DNA of 64,000 nucleotides from Burkholderia puraquae (GTDB lineage Bacteria > Pseudomonadota > Gammaproteobacteria > Burkholderiales > Burkholderiaceae). Shown here in pieces: positions 10,228 through 18,545 of the stretch. The stretch's first letter is position 1. Each line of letters starts with the position of its first letter. Both the position numbers and the translations under genes were made by a program. The stretch spans positions 1 through 64,000 of the forward strand of contig NZ_NBYX01000002.1 in NCBI RefSeq assembly GCF_002099195.1, given 5' to 3'. The notes under the pieces are model-generated. The model worked only from the letters and a program-made list of their open reading frames with translations. It was not told where the DNA came from and searched no databases.

Positions 10228-11415
10228 TCACTGCCCGAGGTAACGCTCGACGAGGCGCGTCCAGAACGCCGCGCCGATCGGCAGGTTGCGATCGTTGAAG
10301 TCGTACTTCGGGTTGTGCACCATGCAGCCGTCCTCGCCTTCGCCATTGCCGAGCCGCACGAACGAGCCCGGCCGCTGCTGCAGCATGAACGCGAAATCCT
10401 CGCTGCCCATCAGCAGGTCGGTCTGCTCGACCACGTGCGCGTCGCCGACGAGCTCGCGCGCCACCTGCGCGGCGAAATCCGTTTCGGCATCCGTATTGAC
10501 GACGACCGGATACCCTTCGATGTACTCGACGTTTGCCGTCGCGCCGTAGCTCGCGGCCTGTGTTTCGGCCAGCTCGGTGATGCGGCGCTTGAGCAGCGCG
10601 CGCACGTCGGGGCTGAACGAACGCACGCTGAGTTCGAGGCGCGCGCCGTTCGGGATCACGTTGTTCGCGGTGCCCGCATGCATCGAGCCGACCGTGACGA
10701 CCGCCGGCTGCGCAGGGTCGACGTTGCGCGCGACGATCGTCTGCAGCGCCATCACGATGCTCGCCGCGACGACCACCGGGTCGACCGTCAGGTGCGGCCG
10801 TGCCGCGTGGCCGCCGACGCCTTCGATCGTGATGATCGCCTTGTCGCCGGCCGACATGAACGGGCCGCGCCGCGTCAGGAACACGCCCGGTGCCGCGCCC
10901 GGATGGTTGTGCATGCCGAACACGGCATCGCACGGGAAGCGCTCGAACAGGCCGTCGTCGATCATCTTCTTCGCGCCGCTGTCGACACCGTGCTCTTCCG
11001 CCGGCTGGAAATACAGGTGCACGGTGCCGGAGAAGTGGCGGGTCTTCGCGAGATGCTGCGCGGCGCCGAGCAGCATCGTCGTGTGGCCGTCGTGGCCGCA
11101 CGCGTGCATCTTGCCGTGCGTGCCGCTCGCATAGGGCAGCCCCGTCGCCTCGATGATCGGCAGCGCATCCATGTCGGCGCGGATGCCGATGCTGCGCGTG
11201 CCGTCGCCCACGCGCAGCGTGCCGACCACGCCCGTCTTCCCGACCCCGCGCGTCACCTGCCAGCCCCACTGTTCGAGCTTCTCGGCGACGAGCGCGGCCG
11301 TGTCGTGCTCTTCGTACGCGAGTTCGGGGTGGTGATGGATATGGTGACGGATCTCGCGCAGCCCGCCGGCGGCGGGCATCAGATCCTCGATTTCGGTGAA
11401 TCGGGCGTCGGTCAT
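10228..11415 (-). CDS. M20 family amidohydrolase (hippurate hydrolase-like)
   Basis: The 395-residue metal-dependent amidohydrolase should release the acyl group from an N-acyl amino acid. The dinuclear-metal motifs are GIRADMDALP (Asp81, Asp83), MHACGHDGHTTM (Cys106, His108) and FQPAEEHG (Glu140, Glu141). The C-terminal NHSE-type lid ends in DFNDRNLPIGAAFW. The first gene of a two-gene operon with the MHS transporter, it sits in a block where other genes (aspartoacylase, amino-acid binding protein) suggest the same class of compounds. IAA-amino acid or N-acetyldiaminopimelate hydrolysis are alternatives. Confidence 0.88.
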   Translation of the reverse strand: MTDARFTEIEDLMPAAGGLREIRHHIHHHPELAYEEHDTAALVAEKLEQWGWQVTRGVGKTGVVGTLRVGDGTRSIGIRADMDALPIIEATGLPYASGTHGKMHACGHDGHTTMLLGAAQHLAKTRHFSGTVHLYFQPAEEHGVDSGAKKMIDDGLFERFPCDAVFGMHNHPGAAPGVFLTRRGPFMSAGDKAIITIEGVGGHAARPHLTVDPVVVAASIVMALQTIVARNVDPAQPAVVTVGSMHAGTANNVIPNGARLELSVRSFSPDVRALLKRRITELAETQAASYGATANVEYIEGYPVVVNTDAETDFAAQVARELVGDAHVVEQTDLLMGSEDFAFMLQQRPGSFVRLGNGEGEDGCMVHNPKYDFNDRNLPIGAAFWTRLVERYLGQ

Positions 11416-11486
11416 CTAAGGGGCTCCAGCTTGTTTGTGTGTGCACGCGTGACGCTGCGTGCGGGAAAGCGAGCCACTATATCGAG

Positions 11487-11496
11487 CCGATATCGG
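11487..11496. promoter_or_regulatory. short palindrome in the amidohydrolase promoter
   Basis: CCGATATCGG is a perfect 10-bp palindrome in the AT-rich promoter region about 70 bases upstream of the amidohydrolase start. It may be an operator; no regulator can be assigned. Confidence 0.35.
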
Positions 11497-11613
11497 TTCA
11501 ATAAGATGCGGAATTTTTCACCGCGATAAGGTTTTTTAATCAGGGTTAATACGGGTGATGCTTGCGGGTTCAACCTCATCGAACGCGCCAGATACACGAC
11601 CCGTTGATTTTTG

Positions 11614-11626
11614 AGACGAACGGTCT
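11614..11626. promoter_or_regulatory. AcuR-type operator, copy 1
   Basis: AGAC at 11614-11617 and GTCT at 11623-11626, five bases apart, lie just upstream of the TetR-family gene at 11638. The same AGAC-N5-GTCT pattern recurs before acuI. Autoregulation by the encoded repressor is the likely role. Confidence 0.6.
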
Positions 11627-11637
11627 ATTATTCGCAC

Positions 11638-12276
11638 ATGGACGTTCGAACTGATCCGCCTCGCCGTCGCGGCAGGCCACCGAAGCAGCATGAAGACCTC
11701 GTCGCCACGCGGGACATGCTGTTGCGCACCGGGCTGGAAGTGCTCACCGAGAAGGGCTTCTCGGCCACCGGGCTCGACGAGATCCTGGGGCGCGCGGGCG
11801 TGCCCAAGGGCTCGTTCTATCACTACTTCGACAGCAAGGAAGCGTTCGGCCTCGAACTGATCGACCGCTATGCCGACTTCTTCGCGCGCAAGCTGGACCG
11901 TCATTTCAGCGACCCGGCGCGCTCGCCGCTGCAGCGCGTCCGCGCATTCGTCGACGATGCCCGGGACGGCATGGCCCGCTACGCATACAGCCGCGGCTGC
12001 CTGATCGGCAATCTCGGGCAGGAAATGGGTGCGCTGCCCGAAAGTTTCCGCGCCCGCCTGCACGCCACGTTCGAGGACTGGCAACGCCGCCTCGCCGCTT
12101 GCCTGGCCGCCGCGCAGCAAGCCGGCGAACTGGCCGGTTCGGCCGATCCCGCCGAGCTGGCCGCATTCTTCTGGATCGGCTGGGAAGGCGCCGTGCTGCG
12201 CGCGAAGCTGGAGCGCAGCGACGGGCCGCTGACCCTGTTCGCGCAGTTTTTCTTCAATGGACTGCCGCATCGCTGA
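11638..12276 (+). CDS. acuR: TetR family repressor, AcuR-like
   Basis: The 212-residue TetR protein has an N-terminal helix-turn-helix (LVATRDMLLRTGLEVLTEKGFSATGLDEILGRAGVPKGSFYHYFDSKEAF) preceded by a basic tail (PPRRRGRPPK). In other proteobacteria AcuR represses acuI and is relieved by acrylate or acryloyl-CoA. Here it precedes acuI by 44 bases, and matching dyads lie before each gene. I start at MDVRTDPP (11638); nine codons upstream in frame would overlap the operator. Confidence 0.8.
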   Translation: MDVRTDPPRRRGRPPKQHEDLVATRDMLLRTGLEVLTEKGFSATGLDEILGRAGVPKGSFYHYFDSKEAFGLELIDRYADFFARKLDRHFSDPARSPLQRVRAFVDDARDGMARYAYSRGCLIGNLGQEMGALPESFRARLHATFEDWQRRLAACLAAAQQAGELAGSADPAELAAFFWIGWEGAVLRAKLERSDGPLTLFAQFFFNGLPHR

Positions 12277-12291
12277 TTTTTTTGCCATTAA

Positions 12292-12308
12292 CTAGACGAT
12301 CGGTCTAG
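12292..12308. promoter_or_regulatory. AcuR-type operator, copy 2
   Basis: CTAGAC at 12292-12297 and GTCTAG at 12303-12308 form a six-base-arm dyad with a five-base spacer. It sits just before the AGGAGG ribosome site of acuI. The core AGAC-N5-GTCT equals that of copy 1. Confidence 0.7.
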
Positions 12309-12320
12309 AAAGGAGGACAC

Positions 12321-13304
12321 ATGTTTCGAGGCATCGTGATCGACAAGGACGAAACCGGCCAGCACGCGCGGCTGCACACGCTGGACGACGCGCAATTGCC
12401 CGCAGGCAACGTGACGATCCGCGTGGGCTATTCGACGCTGAACTACAAGGACGGGCTGGCGATCACCGGCAAGAGCCCGGTGGTCCGCAAGTTTCCGATG
12501 GTGCCCGGCATCGATCTGGTCGGTGAAGTCGAGGAGAGCACGCACCCGGACTATCGCCCCGGCGATCAGGTCGTGCTCAACGGCTGGGGCGTCGGCGAAA
12601 CACACTGGGGCGGCCTCGCGCAGAAAGCCCGCGTCGACGGCGACTGGCTGGTGCCGCTGCCGTCCGCCTTTTCGCCGCAACAGGCGATGGCCATCGGCAC
12701 GGCGGGCTACACCGCGATGCTGTGCGTGATGGCACTGGAGCGACACGGCGTGCGCCCGGATGACGGCGAGATCGTGGTGACCGGCGCGGCAGGCGGGGTG
12801 GGCAGCGTCGCTACCGCTATCCTCACCAGGCTGGGATACCGCGTGGTCGCGGTGACCGGCCGTCCCGCCGATGCCGACTACCTGCGTCAGCTCGGCGCGG
12901 CGGAGATCCTGGAGCGGTCGCAATTCAGCGAGCCCGGCAGGCCGCTGGGCAAGGAGCGCTGGGCCGGCGCGGTCGACGTGGCGGGCAGCCACGTGCTCGC
13001 CAACGTGTGCGCGACCACGCGCTACCGCGGCGTCGTGACGGCCTGCGGCCTGGCCGCCGGCATGGACTTCCCCGCGACCGTCATGCCGTTCATCCTGCGC
13101 GGTGTCACGCTCGTCGGGATCGACAGCGTCATGTGCCCGCGCGCCGATCGCCTGGAGGCATGGCGCCGGCTCGCATCCGACCTCGACGTCGAGAAGCTGG
13201 GCGCGATCAGCCACCAGGTCGGCCTGGGCGACGTCGTCCCGCTTGCCGAGGCATTGATCGACGGCAAGGTTCGCGGCCGCATCGTCGTCGACGTCAACGC
13301 GTGA
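12321..13304 (+). CDS. acuI: acrylyl-CoA reductase (NADPH), YhdH/AcuI family
   Basis: The 327-residue zinc-independent medium-chain reductase shows the AcuI/YhdH signatures: [31 protein letters not shown], then the NADPH-binding [16 protein letters not shown], and the C-terminal [11 protein letters not shown]. It should reduce toxic acryloyl-CoA to propanoyl-CoA with NADPH. A strong AGGAGG ribosome site precedes ATG 12321. It follows acuR and precedes a carboxymuconolactone decarboxylase-like gene. No DMSP lyase gene is in view, so the role is probably general acrylate detoxification. Confidence 0.88.
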   Translation: MFRGIVIDKDETGQHARLHTLDDAQLPAGNVTIRVGYSTLNYKDGLAITGKSPVVRKFPMVPGIDLVGEVEESTHPDYRPGDQVVLNGWGVGETHWGGLAQKARVDGDWLVPLPSAFSPQQAMAIGTAGYTAMLCVMALERHGVRPDDGEIVVTGAAGGVGSVATAILTRLGYRVVAVTGRPADADYLRQLGAAEILERSQFSEPGRPLGKERWAGAVDVAGSHVLANVCATTRYRGVVTACGLAAGMDFPATVMPFILRGVTLVGIDSVMCPRADRLEAWRRLASDLDVEKLGAISHQVGLGDVVPLAEALIDGKVRGRIVVDVNA

Positions 13305-13389
13305 CGCCGCCGACGACCACCGGCGTTGCCTTATTCGGACGGCGGCTCGCGCATCGAAAGCGCCCGCGCCACTTTATCCAGGAGACCTC

Positions 13390-13968
13390 ATGACCGCCGC
13401 AAGCACCGCCCCCATCAGCCGCTTTCCCGTGCCCGCGCTCGCCGACCTGCCCGACGACATCCGCGAACGCATCGCCGCCGTCCAGGAAAAGTCGGGCTTC
13501 ATCCCGAACGTGTTCCTTACGCTCGCGCATCGCCCGGACGAGTTTCGCGCGTTCATGGCTTACCACGACGCGCTGATGGACAAGCCCGGCAATCTCACCA
13601 AGGCCGAACGGGAAATGATCGTCGTGGCCACCAGCGCCGCGAACCAGTGTCAGTACTGCGTGATCGCGCACGGTGCGATCCTGCGCATTCGCGCGAAAGA
13701 CCCGCTGATCGCCGACCAGGTCGCGACCAACTACCGCAAGGCCGACATCACCGCGCGGCAGAAGGCGATGCTCGACTTCGCGATGAAGGTGTCGCAAACC
13801 GCGCACGAGGTGGGCGAAGCGGATTTCGACACGCTGAAGTTGCATGGCTTCACCGAGGAAGACGCGTGGGACATCGCGGCGATCTCGGCGTTCTTCGGCA
13901 TGTCGAATCGCATCGCGAACGTGACGAACATGCGGCCGAACGCGGAGTTCTACGCGCTCGGGCGTTGA
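13390..13968 (+). CDS. peroxidase-related enzyme, carboxymuconolactone decarboxylase/AhpD-like
   Basis: The 192-residue all-helical protein has the redox motif CQYC in TSAANQCQYCVIAHGAIL, the CxxC plus downstream His of the AhpD fold. The wider pattern (EKSGFIPNVFLTLAHRPDEFRAFMAYHDALM) belongs to the uncharacterised peroxidase-related branch. It probably reduces peroxides or hydroperoxide products through a disulfide cycle. It lies 85 bases after acuI on the same strand and is likely the third gene of the acu operon. It could protect against oxidative damage that accompanies acrylate stress. Confidence 0.85.
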   Translation: MTAASTAPISRFPVPALADLPDDIRERIAAVQEKSGFIPNVFLTLAHRPDEFRAFMAYHDALMDKPGNLTKAEREMIVVATSAANQCQYCVIAHGAILRIRAKDPLIADQVATNYRKADITARQKAMLDFAMKVSQTAHEVGEADFDTLKLHGFTEEDAWDIAAISAFFGMSNRIANVTNMRPNAEFYALGR

Positions 13969-14099
13969 GGGCGCGACGGCAGCGGCGATGGCTGGGCGAG
14001 CCGGGCGTACGCACACTCGGCCGTCGATCAGCCATCGCGCGCACCGGCGCAACGCGGGCACGGCGCCGGCACGCGCCGTCGATGCGGCGGCTCTCTCGC

Positions 14100-14975
14100 C
14101 TACCCGACCTGCTTCAACGTCTGCAGCCCGTCGGGCAGCTTCGCGTCCGGGAACATCGTCGACAACGTCGTGTCGCGCCACCGCGCCGCCTCTTCCGCGC
14201 GCTGCGCTTCCGCCTGCTCGCAGACGATCAGCGCGTCGCCGCCGAGCAGCAAGCGCATCGGCACATCGTCGCGGCGCGACAGCTCGACGATCAATGCCGC
14301 GATCCGCGCCGGATCGCCGACCTCATGGCCGCCGTATGCGCCGAGCATGTCGAGCATTTTCCCGACCGACGGCCGATAGTCGGGCAGCAGCCCGTCGACT
14401 TCGCGCTTGGCCTGCGCGGCCCACTCGGTTCGCATCCCACCGGGCTCCAGCGTGCACACACGCACGCCGAACGGTGCGACTTCCTTCGCGAGCACGTCGC
14501 TGAACCCGCCGACCGCCCACTTCGCGGCCTGATACGCGGACAGGCCCGGCGTCGACGTGCGCCCGCCGACCGACGACACCTGGAAGATGTGCCCTGCACG
14601 CTGCGCGCGCATCGTCGGCAGCACCGCACGCGTCAGGTTGATCACGCCGAACAGGTTCGTCTCGATCTGGTCGCGGAAATCGTCGGCGGCCATCTGCTCG
14701 AACGGCGCCGTATGGCCGTAGCCCGCGTTGTTCACCAGCACGTCGATGCGGCCGAACGCGTCGCGGGCGGCTGTCGCCGCCTCCGCGGCTGCCGCTTCAT
14801 CGGTCACGTCGAGCGCGACTGGCAGCAACCGATCGCCGTACCGTTTCACCAGATCCGCAAGCCGCGCGGGATCGCGTGCGCCGGCCACCAGCCGGTCGCC
14901 CGCCGCCAGCACGGCTTCCGAAATCGCTCGCCCCAGGCCGCGCGCGGCCCCTGTTACCAGCCAGACTTTCGCCAT
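14100..14975 (-). CDS. SDR family oxidoreductase
   Basis: This 291-residue short-chain dehydrogenase has the cofactor loop TGAARGLG (residues 8-15), NNAGYG, the serine of FQVSSVGG and the catalytic YQAAK. The Asp/Arg pattern after strand 2 (AGARDPARL) suggests NADP(H). The substrate is unknown. The start at 14975 (MAKVWLVTGA) fits the family and has a GGAG site upstream. It lies downstream of a TetR gene on the same strand, and both have the same operator type, so that regulator probably controls it. Confidence 0.88.
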   Translation of the reverse strand: MAKVWLVTGAARGLGRAISEAVLAAGDRLVAGARDPARLADLVKRYGDRLLPVALDVTDEAAAAEAATAARDAFGRIDVLVNNAGYGHTAPFEQMAADDFRDQIETNLFGVINLTRAVLPTMRAQRAGHIFQVSSVGGRTSTPGLSAYQAAKWAVGGFSDVLAKEVAPFGVRVCTLEPGGMRTEWAAQAKREVDGLLPDYRPSVGKMLDMLGAYGGHEVGDPARIAALIVELSRRDDVPMRLLLGGDALIVCEQAEAQRAEEAARWRDTTLSTMFPDAKLPDGLQTLKQVG

Positions 14976-15009
14976 TTTTCCACTCCTTGATCGTGGTGAA
15001 ATCACAAAA

Positions 15010-15027
15010 TGAATGATTACTCACTCA
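15010..15027. promoter_or_regulatory. TetR operator before the SDR gene
   Basis: The pattern TGAaTGA-TTAC-TCAcTCA spans 15010-15027 and lies about 35 bases upstream of the SDR start. It matches the dyad in front of the TetR gene in arm sequence and spacing. Confidence 0.7.
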
Positions 15028-15148
15028 TTAATAACGACGATGTACCGATCGCTCATGACCTCCATCGCCCTGCCCGAAACCCGCTACCCATCCTCGCCGC
15101 AGCGCGTGAACGTGAATCCGCCCGCGCCGCCACGACGGCAACCTTGCC

Positions 15149-15727
15149 TTACACCGCGTGCAACACGGCCCACAACGCGCGAAACCCGGCCTCCCGGTAC
15201 GCGTCGGCCCGCGCCGGATCGCGCGCGACCGACTCCATGGCCGTTTCGGCGATCGACGTGAACAGCGCCGCGCAGAACGCGTGCGCCTCGTCCGGCTTCA
15301 GCCCGCCCGATGCCGCGATCTGCGCCTCCAGCAACGCGCGGATCGTGCCGAAACCTTCGGCCCCCGCCGCACGGTGCGTGTCGTCGACGCGCCCGCTCAC
15401 ACCCAGCTGCTGCAGCGCGCGCCGCCCGTCCGGATTCGCGACGCCCCATGACACATAGCCGTTCCACGCGTGCCGCAGCGCCTGCTCGGCCGTCGCGCCT
15501 TCCGGGAAACCCGCCATCATCGCGTCGCGCATCTCCGCCTTCAGGCTCACGTACAGCGCGTTCAGCAATGCGTCCTTGGTCTCGAAGTAAGTAAACACCG
15601 TGCCTTCCGCCACCCCGGCGAGCCGCGCGATGCGCGCGGTCGTCGCGGTCGCGCCGTCCTCGGCGAGCGCGCGTGCGGCCGCGGCGAGGATGGCTTCGTG
15701 CTTGTCGGGACTGCGCGGTCGGGCCAC
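15149..15727 (-). CDS. TetR/AcrR family transcriptional regulator
   Basis: The 192-residue regulator has an N-terminal helix-turn-helix (HEAILAAAARALAEDGATATTARIARLAGVAEGTVFTYFETKDALLNALY) and a variable ligand domain. I choose GTG at 15727 (VARPRSPDKHEAIL) because AAAGGA stands seven bases upstream. An ATG at 15757 in the same frame lies inside the operator dyad and lacks a site. It sits just upstream of the SDR gene. The twin dyads suggest it represses both itself and the SDR gene. Confidence 0.85.
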   Translation of the reverse strand: MARPRSPDKHEAILAAAARALAEDGATATTARIARLAGVAEGTVFTYFETKDALLNALYVSLKAEMRDAMMAGFPEGATAEQALRHAWNGYVSWGVANPDGRRALQQLGVSGRVDDTHRAAGAEGFGTIRALLEAQIAASGGLKPDEAHAFCAALFTSIAETAMESVARDPARADAYREAGFRALWAVLHAV

Positions 15728-15742
15728 GTTCGATTCCTTTAA

Positions 15743-15760
15743 TGAGTGAGCGCTCAATCA
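15743..15760. promoter_or_regulatory. TetR operator before the TetR gene
   Basis: The pattern TGAgTGA-GCGC-TCAaTCA spans 15743-15760, a near-perfect 18-bp palindrome directly upstream of the GTG start of the TetR gene. It is the same site type as at 15010-15027. Confidence 0.75.
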
Positions 15761-15929
15761 TAATGGGGCGATCCTGCTGAATGCAAGCCCTGTTACATCC
15801 GGGGGAACCCACACGCAATCCATCAAAACCGTGCACTATTAGCGTTTTCACGTACTGGTGCGTTCACGTATCGGCGCCCGGTGCCTCGATGTTCGTTTCA
15901 CGTTCACCGTTTCAAACCGCGAACCTCCC

Positions 15930-17405
15930 ATGACGAATCAGCCTACCCAGAGCGCGGCCGACCGGCCCGTCGACATGATCATTTTCGGTGGCGGCGGCGA
16001 CCTGGCCGCCCGCAAGCTGTTGCCCGCGCTGTACATGGCGCACCTGCACTGCAACCTCCCGCCCGAGACGCGCATCATCGCGGTCGGCCGCCGCGACTGG
16101 GGCATCGACGGCTATCGCAAGTTCATGGACGAGCAGTCGCGCCCGTTCATCGACGAAAAGGCGTTCGATCCCGCTGCCTGGAGCCGTTTCCTCGACCTGT
16201 TCAAGTACGTGCTGATCGACGTGAACGCGCCGGACGACTACCTGCGGCTCGCGGAAGCGGCGCGCGGCGATGCGATCCGCGTGTTCTACCTGTCGACGTC
16301 GCCGGAGCTGTTCACGACGATCTGCGACAACCTGTCGGCCGCGCATCTCGTCGACAGGCACTCGCGCGTCGTCCTCGAAAAGCCGCTCGGCCACGATCTC
16401 GCGTCCGCGAAGGCGATCAACGATGCGGTCGGCAAGCACTTCGAGGAATCGCAGATCTATCGGATCGACCACTATCTCGGCAAGGAAACCGTGCAGAACC
16501 TGATGGTGCTGCGCTTCGGCAACCCGATCTTCGGGCCGCTGTGGCAGGCGCCGAGCATCCGCAGCGTGCAGATCACGGTGGCGGAGACGGTGGGCGTCGG
16601 CAGCCGCGCGGGCTTCTACGACCATACCGGCGCGCTGCGCGACATGGTGCAGAACCACCTGCTGCAGCTGCTGTGCATCGTCGCGATGGAGCCGCCCGTG
16701 TCGCTCGACCCGGACGCGGTGCGCGACGAGAAGCTGAAGGTGCTGCGCTCGCTGCGGCCGATGGCAGTGGCCGACGTCGCGCGCGACACGGTGCGCGGGC
16801 AATACACGGCCGGCGCGGTCGACGGCCAGCCGGTCAAGGGCTATCTCGAAGAAGACAACGTGCCGGCGGACAGCCGCGCGGAAACCTTCGTTGCGCTGCG
16901 CGCGCACATCAACAACTGGCGCTGGGCGAACGTGCCGTTCTTCCTGCGCACCGGCAAGCGGCTGCAGCGCCGCCAGTCGGAAATCGTGATCGAGTTCGCG
17001 GACATGCCGTTCTCGATCATCCCGACCGGCCCGCGCCACTACAGCAACCGCCTCGTGATCCAGCTCCAGCCGGAAGAGTCGATCCAGCTGCGGATGCTTG
17101 CGAAGGAACCGGGCAGCGGGATGAACATGGTGCCCGTGAGCCTGAACCTCGACCTGCAGCAGGCGATTCCGGAGCGGCGCGCGGAAGCGTACGAGCGTTT
17201 GCTGATCGACGTGATCCGCGGCCGCCTCACGCACTTCATGCGCCGCGACGAGCTCGAAGCCGCGTGGTCGTGGGTCGAGCCGATCCTCGACGGCTGGAAG
17301 CAGCTCGGCGACCGGCCGCGCCTGTACACGGCCGGCACGTTCGGTCCCGCGGCTTCGTCGGCGCTGCTCGCGCGCGACGGGATGTCGTGGTCGGAAGAGG
17401 CGTAA
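15930..17405 (+). CDS. zwf: glucose-6-phosphate 1-dehydrogenase
   Basis: The 491-residue enzyme oxidises glucose 6-phosphate to 6-phosphogluconolactone with NADP+, feeding the Entner-Doudoroff and pentose phosphate routes. The dinucleotide loop is IIFGGGGDLAARKLLPAL (normally G-A-S-G-D-L). The substrate motif RIDHYLGKETVQN with the catalytic His, and EKPLGHDL, are clear. Length is normal. It lies alone here, without pgl, edd or glk, so it may be a second copy beside a sugar-operon zwf elsewhere. The GGGG variant of the cofactor loop is a mild oddity that fits such a paralogue. Confidence 0.93.
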   Translation: MTNQPTQSAADRPVDMIIFGGGGDLAARKLLPALYMAHLHCNLPPETRIIAVGRRDWGIDGYRKFMDEQSRPFIDEKAFDPAAWSRFLDLFKYVLIDVNAPDDYLRLAEAARGDAIRVFYLSTSPELFTTICDNLSAAHLVDRHSRVVLEKPLGHDLASAKAINDAVGKHFEESQIYRIDHYLGKETVQNLMVLRFGNPIFGPLWQAPSIRSVQITVAETVGVGSRAGFYDHTGALRDMVQNHLLQLLCIVAMEPPVSLDPDAVRDEKLKVLRSLRPMAVADVARDTVRGQYTAGAVDGQPVKGYLEEDNVPADSRAETFVALRAHINNWRWANVPFFLRTGKRLQRRQSEIVIEFADMPFSIIPTGPRHYSNRLVIQLQPEESIQLRMLAKEPGSGMNMVPVSLNLDLQQAIPERRAEAYERLLIDVIRGRLTHFMRRDELEAAWSWVEPILDGWKQLGDRPRLYTAGTFGPAASSALLARDGMSWSEEA

Positions 17406-17416
17406 CCGCTGCACGA

Positions 17417-17480
17417 CGGCGTGCCTGAATACGGCACGCCGGATCGCACGTCCAATCGCACGGGGCGCGGCCCGCCCCGT
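17417..17480. terminator. paired hairpins between convergent zwf and LysR genes
   Basis: A nine-base-pair stem (CGGCGTGCC at 17417-17425 with GGCACGCCG at 17433-17441) is followed by an eight-pair stem (ACGGGGCG at 17460-17467 with CGCCCCGT at 17473-17480). Neither has a T-run. The place between two convergent genes suggests bidirectional termination. Confidence 0.5.
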
Positions 17481-17502
17481 CGTCCCTGCCAGCCTGACGC
17501 CG

Positions 17503-18444
17503 CTATCGCGGCGCCATCCACGGCGCAGCCTTGCGCCGCCCCGGCGCATCGTTGCCGCCGCCGCCCAGCGCCTCGATCAGGTAGTCGACGAACGACGCGA
17601 TCCGCGACGAGATCGCGGTATTGCGGTAGTACACCGCGTGAATCGGCTGCTGGACATCGAGCGTGTGGCGCGCGAGCACCTGCACCAGCCGCCCCGCATC
17701 GCGATCCTGCGCGGTCACGAAATCGGACAGGCAGACGACGCCCGTGCCCTCCAGCGCAAGCTGCCGCAACGTTTCGCCGCTCGACGAATACACGTCCGGC
17801 TCGATGCGGTACGCTTCGCCGTCCGTGCCGAGGATCGGCCAGACGTTCAGCGATTCGGGCTGCGTGAAGCCGAGCAGCGTGTGCTTGTCGAGATCCTCCA
17901 CCTTGCGCGGCTGGCCGTGCGCTTCGATGTATGCCGGGCTCGCGAGCATGCGCACCCGGCTGTTGCCGATGCGCCGGCTGTGCAGCGTCGAATCCTTCAG
18001 CCGGCCGATCCGGATCGCGACGTCGGTGCGTCGCTCCAGCAGATCGATGATGCCCTCGTTGCTGTTCAGCTCCAGCTCGACCTTCGGGAAGCGTTCGCGG
18101 TAGCCGCGCACGAGCGGCACGATCACGTGCAGCATGAACGGCGTCGCGGCGTCGACGCGCAGCCGCCCCGACGGCGTCTCGCGCCGCGCGAGCATCTGCT
18201 CCTCGGCATTCTCGACCGATTCGATGATCGCGCGCGCGTTCTGCAGGAACGCGCGCCCTTCTTCCGTCAACTCCAGCCGGCGCGTGGTCCGGCGCAGCAG
18301 CGTGGTCTTCAGCTTCTCCTCGAGCCGCGCGAGCGTGCGGCTCGCGGCCGACACGGTGAGGTCGAGCTGCTGCGCGGCGGCGGTGATCGATCCGGTGTCG
18401 ACCACGGCCGCAAAGGCCTGGAGTTCGTCGAGCGTGATTTTCAT
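17503..18444 (-). CDS. LysR family transcriptional regulator
   Basis: The 313-residue LysR protein has the winged helix ITLDELQAFAAVVDTGSITAAAQQLDLTVSAASRTLARLEEKLKTTLLRRTTRRLELTEEG and the CrgA/DmlR-like effector domain (TDVAIRIGRLKDSTLHSRRIG, RRIASFVDYL-type tail). It faces the efflux gene at 18546 across about 100 bases. The dyad TTGAT-N5-ATCAA lies two bases before its start. The same dyad forms the core of a large palindrome upstream of dkgB, so it probably governs the whole oxidoreductase block. Confidence 0.87.
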   Translation of the reverse strand: MKITLDELQAFAAVVDTGSITAAAQQLDLTVSAASRTLARLEEKLKTTLLRRTTRRLELTEEGRAFLQNARAIIESVENAEEQMLARRETPSGRLRVDAATPFMLHVIVPLVRGYRERFPKVELELNSNEGIIDLLERRTDVAIRIGRLKDSTLHSRRIGNSRVRMLASPAYIEAHGQPRKVEDLDKHTLLGFTQPESLNVWPILGTDGEAYRIEPDVYSSSGETLRQLALEGTGVVCLSDFVTAQDRDAGRLVQVLARHTLDVQQPIHAVYYRNTAISSRIASFVDYLIEALGGGGNDAPGRRKAAPWMAPR

Positions 18445-18446
18445 TG

Positions 18447-18461
18447 TTGATCTGAAATCAA
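18447..18461. promoter_or_regulatory. LysR operator, copy 1 (TTGAT-N5-ATCAA)
   Basis: TTGAT at 18447-18451 and ATCAA at 18457-18461 form a dyad with a T-N-A layout typical of LysR sites. It lies directly upstream of the LysR start in the divergent region shared with the efflux gene. It would suit autorepression. Confidence 0.6.
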
Positions 18462-18545
18462 AACAATTTGGTTTATAGACCAGTTTTTCCGCAAAAGTAA
18501 AGTCGGCACACTGCGATCCATCCTTACTGGAACCAGGATCTCACC

